DNA from: Alphaproteobacteria bacterium | GTDB lineage: Bacteria; Pseudomonadota; Alphaproteobacteria; Sphingomonadales; Sphingomonadaceae | NCBI GenBank assembly: GCA_005882415.1 | Contig: VBAE01000082.1 | Location: forward strand, 1-11,362 | DNA length: 11,362 bases | Direction of reading: 5' to 3' | Part shown: one piece after another, positions 5,478 through 11,362 of the stretch | Layout: each line of letters starts with the position of its first letter | Numbering within the stretch: position 1 is the stretch's first letter | Position numbers and translations under genes: made by a program | The notes under the pieces: generated by a model | What the model saw: the letters and a program-made list of their open reading frames with translations, nothing else | Databases searched by the model: none | What the model was told of the DNA's origin: nothing

Positions 5478-7592
5478 ATGTTCCGTTCCGCCCTCCTCGC
5501 CGGCGCCGCAATCGCCTTCTTGCCCTATGCCGCGCCCGCAATCGCTGAGGCTCCGGCCGACGTCCCCGCCGCGGCCGACGACGCCACGACCGCTGAAGCC
5601 GCCCCGCCCGCCGCCGAACCCGAGGGCGAGGACATCGTCGTCACCGGTCTCCGCCGCAACCGCGAGGACGTGCTCTCCGGCACCACGGTGGTGACCGGCG
5701 CCGAGCTGACCCGCGATCTCAGGCCCACGATCGGCGAGACGCTCGCCCGCCAGCCCGGAGTCTCCGCCACCTCCTTCGGCCCCAACGCCTCGCGGCCGGT
5801 GCTGCGCGGCTTCCAGGGCGAGCGGGTGCGGATCCTCACCGACGGCATCGGCAGCCTCGACGTGTCCAACACCAGCGTCGACCATGCCGTCGCGATCAAC
5901 CCGCTCACCGCCGAGAGGATCGAGGTTCTTCGCGGACCGGCGGCCCTGCTGTTCGGATCGGAGGCCATTGGCGGCGTCGTGAACGTGGTCGACGCCCGAA
6001 TTCCGCGCCGGCTGCCCTCGGAGCCCGTCCATGTCGACGGAATCCTGACCTACGGCTCGGCCGCCGACGAGCGTTCCGGCAATGTCAGCGCGGACGTGCC
6101 GATCGCCGGCAAGTTCGTCTTCCACGTCGACGGCAATTACAGCAAGAGCGGCGACCTCCGCATCGGCGGCCACATCCTGACGCCGGAGCTTCGCGAGGAG
6201 GCCGCGGCAAGCTCCGACCCGGCGATCCGCGCTTTGGCGGACTTGAAGGGCAAGCTCCCCAACACCGCCGCCGAAACCTCCGACATCGCCGCGGGCGTGG
6301 CTTATGTCGGCGACGGAGCGAACATCGGCTTCTCGGTCAACCGCTACGACAGCCTCTACGGCGTGCCGGTGCGCTATTCGCTCGTCCCGGGGGTGGAGGC
6401 GGAGGCGCCGCGGATCGACGTTAAACAGACCCGCTTCGACGGCCGCGGCGAGTTCGACATCGGCTCCGGCTTCCTCGAGACGGTTCGCCTTCGCGGCGGC
6501 TATTCCGATTATCGCCACGACGAACTGGAAGCGAGCGGCGGCATCGGCACCAGCTTCTTCAATAAGGGCGCGGAAGGGCGGCTGGAGTTCGTCCAGCGCC
6601 GCAGCAACGGCTGGGGCGGAGGCTTCGGCGCCCAATATTTCCAGCGCAAGCTCGACATCGTCGGCGACGAGAAGTTCCTGCCGCCCGACAGCACCAAGCA
6701 GTTCGGCCTGTTCGCGCTGGAGTCGTGGGAGAGCGGCCCCTTCCGCGCCGAAGCCGGCGCCCGCTACGAGCGCCAGTGGGTCGAGGCGGACGCGGACGCA
6801 GACCTCGGCAACCCGGCGCTGAAGCGCAGCTATAACGCTTTCTCCGGCTCGCTCGGCGGCAGCTATCAGGTTGCCGAGGGCGTGAAGCTCGGGATCAACG
6901 CCTCCCACACCCAGCGGGCGCCGTCCGCCGAAGAGCTGTTCGCCAACGGGCCCCATGCCGGGACCCAAGCCTTCGAGATCGGCGATCCCAACCTTTCGAA
7001 GGAGAAGAGTTGGGGCCTCGAAGCAACGCTCAGCGCCGATGTCGGCGGCGTCCACATCGGCGGCTCGGTCTTCCAGAGCTGGTTCGACAATTACATCTAC
7101 GAAGCCCGCACCGGGGCGATCCAGGACGATCTTCCCGTCTTCCAGATCTCGCAGGCCGACGCACGCTATTCGGGCGTGGAGTTCGAAGCCTCCGCTCAGG
7201 TCGCCAAGATCGGCAATTATGCGATCGTCGCCGACGCGGTGGCCGACTATATCCGCGCCACCATCGACAGCGTCGGACCTGCCCCGCGCATCCCGCCTCT
7301 GCGGGTGCTCGGCGGCCTGGAAGCGCAGTCGGACAGGCTGCAGGGGCGGATCGAGGCGGAGCATGTCTTCGAGCAGGACCGCACGGCCGAGAACGAGACT
7401 CCGACGGACGGCTTTACGCTGGTCAACGCCTCCGTCTCGTGGAAGCCGCTCGCCAACAACGAGCACACCACGCTCACTTTGTCGGCGAACAACATCTTCG
7501 ATGTCGACGCGCGGCGCCATGCGAGCTTCCTCAAGGATTTCGCGCCGCTTCCGGGCCGGGACATCCGCCTCACCGCGCGTTTCGCATTTTGA
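5478..7592 (+). CDS. ZnuD-like TonB-dependent receptor (probable zinc or other metal uptake)
   Basis: This 704-residue outer-membrane receptor starts at ATG 5478, eight bases after AAGGA; the longer open frame to the left is rejected because only this start gives a signal peptide (residues 1-23, ending Ala-Ile-Ala). An acidic Ala/Pro-rich linker leads to the TonB-box region EDIVVTGLRR. Plug blocks typical of the ZnuD group are present: TSVDHAVAINPL, ERIEVLRGPAALLFGSEAIG and GGVVNVVDARIP. Barrel blocks KLPNTAAETS, YGVPVRY, RLRGGYSDYRHDELE, EGRLEFV and FLPPDSTKQFGLFALE also match. The barrel ends in ARFAF with terminal Phe. Characterised ZnuD of Neisseria and Acinetobacter imports zinc. Here histidines are few and not clustered, so the exact ligand is less sure than the family. 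The gene is probably cotranscribed with the small exported protein upstream. No periplasmic or ABC transporter genes are seen nearby. Confidence 0.92.
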   Translation: MFRSALLAGAAIAFLPYAAPAIAEAPADVPAAADDATTAEAAPPAAEPEGEDIVVTGLRRNREDVLSGTTVVTGAELTRDLRPTIGETLARQPGVSATSFGPNASRPVLRGFQGERVRILTDGIGSLDVSNTSVDHAVAINPLTAERIEVLRGPAALLFGSEAIGGVVNVVDARIPRRLPSEPVHVDGILTYGSAADERSGNVSADVPIAGKFVFHVDGNYSKSGDLRIGGHILTPELREEAAASSDPAIRALADLKGKLPNTAAETSDIAAGVAYVGDGANIGFSVNRYDSLYGVPVRYSLVPGVEAEAPRIDVKQTRFDGRGEFDIGSGFLETVRLRGGYSDYRHDELEASGGIGTSFFNKGAEGRLEFVQRRSNGWGGGFGAQYFQRKLDIVGDEKFLPPDSTKQFGLFALESWESGPFRAEAGARYERQWVEADADADLGNPALKRSYNAFSGSLGGSYQVAEGVKLGINASHTQRAPSAEELFANGPHAGTQAFEIGDPNLSKEKSWGLEATLSADVGGVHIGGSVFQSWFDNYIYEARTGAIQDDLPVFQISQADARYSGVEFEASAQVAKIGNYAIVADAVADYIRATIDSVGPAPRIPPLRVLGGLEAQSDRLQGRIEAEHVFEQDRTAENETPTDGFTLVNASVSWKPLANNEHTTLTLSANNIFDVDARRHASFLKDFAPLPGRDIRLTARFAF

Positions 7593-7646
7593 TCCGGGAG
7601 TCCGTCGCAGCTACGCCACGGTTCACCGAAGCGCTCGGTATTTAAG

Positions 7647-7674
7647 CTGACAGCAAGGTGCTGACTCTTATGGT
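7647..7674 (+). promoter_or_regulatory. Candidate promoter for the beta-lactamase gene
   Basis: CTGACA (7647-7652, five of six matches to the -35 consensus) is followed after 16 bases by TATGGT (7669-7674, four of six matches to the -10 consensus). Transcription would start near 7681-7686, about 30 bases before the GTG start. The -10 lies inside a perfect inverted repeat, which would suit repression. Found by eye; sphingomonad promoters often deviate from the E. coli consensus. Confidence 0.35.
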
Positions 7675-7686
7675 AGATTCCATAAG
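7667..7686. promoter_or_regulatory. Perfect 7-base inverted repeat before the beta-lactamase gene (possible operator or leader hairpin)
   Basis: CTTATGG (7667-7673), a six-base spacer TAGATT, and CCATAAG (7680-7686) form a perfect palindrome in the 123-base gap between the receptor and the beta-lactamase gene. It overlaps the candidate -10 element and ends 16 bases before the ribosome site. It lacks a T-tract and is AT-rich, so it does not look like a terminator for the receptor gene. A repressor operator is the simplest reading, but no regulator gene is in the window and no known consensus was matched. Confidence 0.45.
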
Positions 7687-7715
7687 GGCGAGTAGAGCTT
7701 TTAGGAGGGCGGCAG

Positions 7716-8870
7716 GTGAAATCGGCAGAGCTTCGTACGGGGTTCCAGGTGCGTTGGATGGCCCTTCTCGGCTGCGCAGTCGCGCTTCCGATCGCGGCAT
7801 TGGGCGGCGCCGGCCACAGCGACGCGGTCGCGGCGCAGAGCGGCTCGTCCAAAAGCTATTCCAGCGTTCCGGTCTCGGCCGAGGAGCTGGCCGCGCGCCG
7901 GATCCTCGAGGCGCAGGTGAAGGCCCTCGGCCAGTCCTTCCGCGGCGACATCGGCATCGCGGTGCAGGAAGTCGATAGCGGCTGGTCCACGGCGTACGAC
8001 GGCAACACCTTCTTCCCGCAGCAGAGCGTCAGCAAATTCTGGGTCGCCCTGACCGCGCTCGACAAGGCCGACCGGGGCGAACTCAGCCTGTTCGCGCCGG
8101 TGACCATGCACAAGGAAGACATCACCCTCTTCCACCAGCCGATCGCTGCCGAGATCGGCCCGAACGGCAAGACCACCAGCGTCGCCGAGCTGATGACCCG
8201 CGCGCTCCAGCAGAGCGACAATACCTGCAACGACTTCGTCCTGTGGCGTGCCGGCGGCCCTGACGCCGTCCGCAATTTCCTGCGCTCGAAGGGAATCAGC
8301 GGAATCCGCTTCGGCCCGGGCGAGCGCAAGCTGCAGAGCGCGATCGCCGGCATCGAGTGGAAGCAGAGCTACGCCTATAATGGCGGATTCTACACCGCCC
8401 GCAACGCGCTTCCGCTCTCGGCCCGCCGGGCAGCGTTCGAGAATTACATCGCGAACCCGATGGACGGCGCGACGCCGCTGGGCATCGTCGACGCGCTTGC
8501 GCGGCTGAAGCGGGGCGAGCTGCTCTCGCCGGCCTCGACCGAGCGGCTGCTCGGCATCATGTCGCACACCAAGACCGGGCCGCAGCGGCTCAAGGGCGGG
8601 CTCCAGCCGGGCTGGACGCTGAGCCACAAGACCGGCACCGGCCAGGTGCTCGGGAGCGAGCAGGCCGGCTATAACGACATCGGCGTGGTGACCTCGCCCG
8701 ACGGCAGGTCGTATGCGATGGCGGTGATGATCCGCCGCACCTCGGCGCCGCTCCAGGAGCGGATGGCGGCGATGCAGGCGACGGTACGCTCGGTGATCAC
8801 CTTCGATGCCAACCGCAAGGGCTACGACATGGCCCGCTACCGCGAACCCGGCGACCGCGGCGGGCGGTAA
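7716..8870 (+). CDS. Class A beta-lactamase-type serine hydrolase with enlarged post-omega-loop segment
   Basis: The 384-residue product carries the class A catalytic set: Ser104-Val-Ser-Lys107 (SxxK), Ser167-Asp-Asn169 (SDN), Glu203 in GERKL (equivalent of Glu166) and Lys305-Thr-Gly307 (KTG). Spacing from SDN to the Glu is 36 residues, exactly as in class A enzymes, whereas Glu to KTG is 102 rather than about 68. Some 34 extra residues therefore follow the omega loop. The residue at position 170 is Gln207 instead of the usual Asn. Hydrophobic residues 13-32 form an export signal, followed by a Ser-rich linker, so the enzyme is predicted to be periplasmic. The GTG start is supported by AGGAGG seven bases upstream. 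Beta-lactam hydrolysis is likely from the intact active site, but a related peptidase or esterase activity cannot be excluded. It converges on paaE with a 9-base gap. Confidence 0.88.
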   Translation: MKSAELRTGFQVRWMALLGCAVALPIAALGGAGHSDAVAAQSGSSKSYSSVPVSAEELAARRILEAQVKALGQSFRGDIGIAVQEVDSGWSTAYDGNTFFPQQSVSKFWVALTALDKADRGELSLFAPVTMHKEDITLFHQPIAAEIGPNGKTTSVAELMTRALQQSDNTCNDFVLWRAGGPDAVRNFLRSKGISGIRFGPGERKLQSAIAGIEWKQSYAYNGGFYTARNALPLSARRAAFENYIANPMDGATPLGIVDALARLKRGELLSPASTERLLGIMSHTKTGPQRLKGGLQPGWTLSHKTGTGQVLGSEQAGYNDIGVVTSPDGRSYAMAVMIRRTSAPLQERMAAMQATVRSVITFDANRKGYDMARYREPGDRGGR

Positions 8871-8879
8871 GCCCTCCGC

Positions 8880-9950
8880 TCAGGCGTCGTAATCGACCTC
8901 CAGGCCCTCCCCCTTCGGGACGGACTGGCAGGTGAGGATGTAGCCGCTGGCGACCTCGTCGTCGGTGAGGCCGTAGCGGGCGGCCATTTCCACTTCCCCG
9001 GAGAGGACGCGGGCGCGGCAGGTGGCGCAGACGCCGGCCTTGCAGGCGAAGGGGGCGGGAAGGCCCGAGAGGCGGGCGCTGTCGAGGATGTTGCCGGCCT
9101 CCGCGCTGAACGGCACCCGGCGCTTGCGGCCGTCGAGGGTGACCAGCATCGTCAGCCCCTCCGAACCGCGCGACAATTCCTGGAGCTGGGCCTGGAGGGC
9201 CTCGGCGGGGCGGTCGGCGGTGAAGCGTTCGATGTGGATTCGGTCGGAGGCGACGCCGCGGGCGAGGAGGGCCTGCTCGGCGGCGTCCATCATCGGGCCT
9301 GGGCCGCAGATGAAGAAGGCGGTCGCCTCCGCTGGATCGACCAAGGCTTCGAGCACCTCGTCGCATTTGGCGCGGTCGAGCATGCCGTTGAACAATTCGA
9401 TATCCTCCGATTCCTCGGCGAGGAAATGGTGGATTTCGAGCCGGCCCATGTGGCGGTTCTTGAGCTTCGCCAGCTCCTCCAGGAAGATCACCGACTGGCT
9501 GTCGCGATTGCCGTAGAAGAGGGTGAAGCGGCTGCCGGGCTCCTCGATCATCGCGGTCTTGATCAGCGAAATGACCGGGGTGATCCCCGAACCGCCGGCG
9601 AAGGCGACATAGTGGTTGGCGGCATCGGCGCGGAAGTCGTGGGTGAAGCTGCCGTGCGGCTCCATCACGTCCAGGCGGTCGCCGGGCTTCAGCGCTTCGT
9701 TCGCCCAGGTCGAGAAACGGCCGCCGGCGATGCGCTTGACGGTGACCTTGAGCTCCCCCTCCTCCGGCGCCACGCAGAGCGAGTAATTGCGCCTGACCTC
9801 CTCGCCGCCGATCTCGGCCTTGAGGGTGAGGTGCTGGCCGGGGCGGAAGCGGAAGGCGTCGCGGAGGCCCTCGGGCACGCGGAACCGGATCGAGCGGGCG
9901 TCGGCGGTCTCCTCGACCAGCTCGGCGACCTCGAGGCTGTGGAAGGTCAC
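8880..9950 (-). CDS. paaE: Phenylacetyl-CoA 1,2-epoxidase reductase subunit PaaE
   Basis: This 356-residue cytoplasmic reductase, the same length as E. coli PaaE, transfers electrons from NADPH to the PaaABC oxygenase that epoxidises phenylacetyl-CoA. The FAD-binding block RRNYSL is at 53-58, the nucleotide-binding motifs GGSGITP at 119-125 and CGPGPMM at 215-221. A C-terminal plant-type 2Fe-2S domain has ligands Cys303, Cys308, Cys311 and Cys341. The frame is open far upstream, but GTG at 9950 is chosen because the product then begins MTFHSLEVAE, aligning with the E. coli N-terminus (MTTFHSLTVA), and because it starts just 17 bases after the paaD stop. A TTG at 9956 would add two residues. 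It is the last paa gene on this strand here; whether more paa genes lay to the left is excluded by the oppositely oriented beta-lactamase gene. Confidence 0.95.
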   Translation of the reverse strand: MTFHSLEVAELVEETADARSIRFRVPEGLRDAFRFRPGQHLTLKAEIGGEEVRRNYSLCVAPEEGELKVTVKRIAGGRFSTWANEALKPGDRLDVMEPHGSFTHDFRADAANHYVAFAGGSGITPVISLIKTAMIEEPGSRFTLFYGNRDSQSVIFLEELAKLKNRHMGRLEIHHFLAEESEDIELFNGMLDRAKCDEVLEALVDPAEATAFFICGPGPMMDAAEQALLARGVASDRIHIERFTADRPAEALQAQLQELSRGSEGLTMLVTLDGRKRRVPFSAEAGNILDSARLSGLPAPFACKAGVCATCRARVLSGEVEMAARYGLTDDEVASGYILTCQSVPKGEGLEVDYDA

Positions 9951-9966
9951 ACTCAAGTCACACCTG

Positions 9967-10425
9967 TCAGTGGCATTTGAACAGGTCGAAAGGCTCCGCG
10001 CAGTCGCGGCAGCGCCAGAGGGACTTGCACGGGGTCGAGCCGAAACGGCTGATCTCCTCCGTCTGCACGGACCCGCATTGCGGGCAGTGCACCGCGCCTT
10101 TGGTCGGCGGGGCGATGCCGTAAGCGGCGAGCTTGGCCCGGCCTTCCGGGGTGATCCAGTCGGTGGTCCAGGCGGGCGAGAGCACGGTCTCGATCGCGAC
10201 GTGGCGGTAGCCGGCGGCGTCGAGCGCATCGCGGATGTCGCGTTCGATGACGTGGCTGGCCGGGCAGCCGGTGTAGGTGGGGGTGATCGTTACTTTGTCC
10301 GGTGCGACCGAGCGGACGATGCCGAGGTCGACCACGGAGATCACCGGGATTTCGGGGTCGGGAACCGAGGCGAGGACCTCCCAGAGGCCCGGGTCAGTGA
10401 GCATGGCCGCGGTAGCGCTCACCAC
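9967..10425 (-). CDS. paaD: Phenylacetate degradation accessory protein PaaD (MIP18/DUF59 family)
   Basis: PaaD is needed for activity of the phenylacetyl-CoA epoxidase and resembles iron-sulfur assembly factors; its exact role, probably maturation of the PaaE cluster or of the oxygenase, is not settled. The 152-residue product has the DUF59 core with DPEIPVISVVDLG (23-35) and TYTGCP with Cys54, then the PaaD-specific SPAWTTDW block (83-90). A C-terminal zinc-ribbon-like segment holds Cys114, Cys117, Cys133, Cys139, Cys142 and Cys151 and ends in FDLFKCH, very like E. coli PaaD. Two GTG codons stand in tandem at the start: 10425 overlaps the paaC end by seven bases and 10422 by four (GTGA). 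Either fits translational coupling, and no separate ribosome site is visible. An internal ATG at 10404 is less likely. Confidence 0.94.
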   Translation of the reverse strand: MVSATAAMLTDPGLWEVLASVPDPEIPVISVVDLGIVRSVAPDKVTITPTYTGCPASHVIERDIRDALDAAGYRHVAIETVLSPAWTTDWITPEGRAKLAAYGIAPPTKGAVHCPQCGSVQTEEISRFGSTPCKSLWRCRDCAEPFDLFKCH

Positions 10426-11246
10426 ACTGCGTCCGGATAGGTGCGGGGGAGGAATTGCATTGCGGCGAGGAGGTGGCCGAGATGCTCGCTATGGTGGCCG
10501 CGGCGGCCGCCGAGGATGGGGCGCTGGTCGGGGGGGAGGTCGAGCGTGGCTTCGGCGATGACGTCGCGGATCTGACGGTCGTACTCGTCGCGGATCGCGG
10601 GGAGGTCCACGCCGATGCCCTTCTCGGCCATGAAGGCGGCGAGGTCGTCCATCTCGAACAGTTCGGGGACGAAGCGCCACATCCAGTCGAGCCCCTCCTG
10701 CATCCGGCGGCGGCTCTCCTCGGTGCCGTCGCCGAGGCGGATGACCCATTCACTCGCCAGTTCCTGGTGGTAGGTGACTTCCTTGACCGCTTTCTCGGCG
10801 ACCGCGGCGATGGTGGGTTCAGAGGAGCCTACGAGGCTTCGGAAGAGCAGCTTCTGCCAGGTCGAGAAGAGCAATTGCCGCGCCATCGTCTGGGCGAAAT
10901 CGCCGTTCGGCTGCTCGACCAGCCAGCAATTGCGGAAATCGAGCACGTCGCGGCGGAAGGCGAGCGCGTCGTCGTCCCGCCCCTTCCCTTCCGCCTCGCC
11001 GGCGAGATTGAGGAAATGGGTCGCCTGGCCGACGAGGTCGAGGGCGATGTTGGCGAGGCTGAGGTCGACTTCCACCGACGGCGCGTGGCCGCACCACTCG
11101 GAGAGGCGCTGGCCGAGGATCAGGGAATCGTCGCCCAAGCGGAGGAGATATTCGAACAGCGCCGAGCCTTCGGAAGGCGCGGGCGTGTCGAAGGCGCCCG
11201 CGCCGGTGGCGGCGGAGGGGAGGTCGATGGGTGGGAGCGAGGCCAT
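10419..11246 (-). CDS. paaC: Phenylacetyl-CoA 1,2-epoxidase subunit PaaC
   Basis: PaaC is the structural, ferritin-like subunit that pairs with the di-iron catalytic subunit PaaA in the phenylacetyl-CoA epoxidase. The 275-residue product shows the family blocks LRLGDDSLILGQRLSEWCGH (35-54), NIALDLVGQATHFL, LVEQPNGDFAQTMARQ, WMWRFVPELFEMDD and the C-terminal RGHHSEHLGHLLAAMQ, all closely parallel to E. coli PaaC (about 248 residues). It has roughly 27 extra N-terminal residues, Pro/Ala-rich. The ATG at 11246 is supported by GGGGAGGAG seven bases upstream, so the extension appears real. That ribosome site is part of the palindromic repeat that follows to the right. The stop overlaps the paaD start. 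paaA and paaB are expected upstream, beyond the window edge. Confidence 0.95.
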   Translation of the reverse strand: MASLPPIDLPSAATGAGAFDTPAPSEGSALFEYLLRLGDDSLILGQRLSEWCGHAPSVEVDLSLANIALDLVGQATHFLNLAGEAEGKGRDDDALAFRRDVLDFRNCWLVEQPNGDFAQTMARQLLFSTWQKLLFRSLVGSSEPTIAAVAEKAVKEVTYHQELASEWVIRLGDGTEESRRRMQEGLDWMWRFVPELFEMDDLAAFMAEKGIGVDLPAIRDEYDRQIRDVIAEATLDLPPDQRPILGGRRGHHSEHLGHLLAAMQFLPRTYPDAVW

Positions 11247-11253
11247 GGCTTAA

Positions 11254-11362
11254 CTCCTCCCCGGAACGGGGAGGGGGACCGCGCGTAGCGTGGTGGAGGG
11301 GGCCCCGCGTTGGTGCGGCGGAGAGGCGGGCCCCCTCCACCGGACTGCGTCCGGTCCCCCTC
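11254..11362. repeat. Nested palindromic intergenic repeat upstream of paaC (REP-like; continues past the window edge)
   Basis: This GC-rich non-coding block folds in several ways. CCTCCCCG (11256-11263) pairs with CGGGGAGG (11267-11274) around a GAA loop. GAGGGGGACCG (11271-11281) is the exact reverse complement of 11352-11362, the last bases of the window. GGTGGAGGGGGCCC (11292-11305) is the exact reverse complement of 11328-11341. CCGGAC (11340-11345) and GTCCGG (11349-11354) form a small hairpin. The outer arms run off the edge, so the element is incomplete here. From memory, intergenic repeats of this style are frequent in sphingomonad genomes. On the minus strand its left end supplies the paaC ribosome site, which sits in the 3' arm of the first hairpin. 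It separates paaC from the presumed paaB gene and could act as a messenger processing or attenuation element. Confidence 0.8.

Noticed and set aside
5346..7520. A 724-codon open frame on the minus strand opposite the ZnuD-like receptor
   Set aside because: It is antisense to a clear receptor gene, has no family features, and shows the compositional signature of a shadow frame.
7701..8627. A 308-codon open frame on the minus strand opposite the beta-lactamase
   Set aside because: It is antisense to a gene with all four class A catalytic motifs and shows no recognisable domain.
8871..8879. A terminator between the convergent beta-lactamase and paaE genes
   Set aside because: Only nine bases separate the stop codons, and no hairpin with a T-tract is visible in or around them.
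9951..10229. A 93-codon N-terminal extension of PaaE
   Set aside because: It overlaps paaD in another frame and is Arg/Ser/Pro-rich. The start at 9950 gives the same length and N-terminus as E. coli PaaE.

Overview
The window looks like chromosomal DNA from a high-GC alphaproteobacterium, most likely a sphingomonad (order Sphingomonadales). The basis is the GC-rich codon use with G/C at third positions, two large TonB-dependent receptors (one of the TonB-Xanth-Caul type typical of Sphingomonas and Caulobacter), a phenylacetate (paa) operon, and a GC-rich palindromic intergenic repeat of a kind I recall as common in sphingomonad genomes. The genus is an inference. No tRNA, rRNA, CRISPR array, insertion sequence or phage gene was seen, and no gene-free stretch exceeds about 140 bases.

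Layout, left to right. (1) Positions 1-480 hold the 3' end of a DUF2961/GH172 glycoside hydrolase gene on the plus strand. It converges, with a 6-base gap, on a 946-residue TonB-dependent receptor on the minus strand (487-3327); together they suggest uptake and breakdown of a glycan. (2) Positions 3449-4950 hold three short housekeeping-type genes: a YbaK-type aminoacyl-tRNA deacylase (minus, TTG start), a cysteine-rich lipoprotein (plus) and a family-6 uracil/hypoxanthine-DNA glycosylase (plus). (3) Positions 5030-7592 hold a small unrecognised exported protein followed by a ZnuD-like TonB-dependent receptor, probably one metal-uptake unit. (4) Positions 7716-8870 hold a class A beta-lactamase-type serine hydrolase with an intact catalytic set but an enlarged segment after the omega loop. 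Its leader carries a perfect inverted repeat over a candidate promoter. (5) Positions 8880-11246, minus strand, hold paaC, paaD and paaE of the phenylacetyl-CoA epoxidase operon; paaA and paaB are expected to the right of the window. (6) The right edge, 11254-11362, is a nested palindromic repeat lying directly upstream of paaC.

How the genes work together: PaaE passes electrons from NADPH through FAD and a 2Fe-2S centre to the PaaABC oxygenase, and PaaD is an accessory protein of the FeS-assembly type. The two TonB receptors belong to separate uptake units. The beta-lactamase, deacylase and glycosylase look like single genes unrelated to their neighbours.

I do not see a clearly new multi-gene system. 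The items most worth a second look are the repeat that supplies and could mask the paaC ribosome binding site, the inverted repeat before the beta-lactamase, the unusual omega-loop region of that enzyme, and the small exported protein paired with the ZnuD-like receptor.
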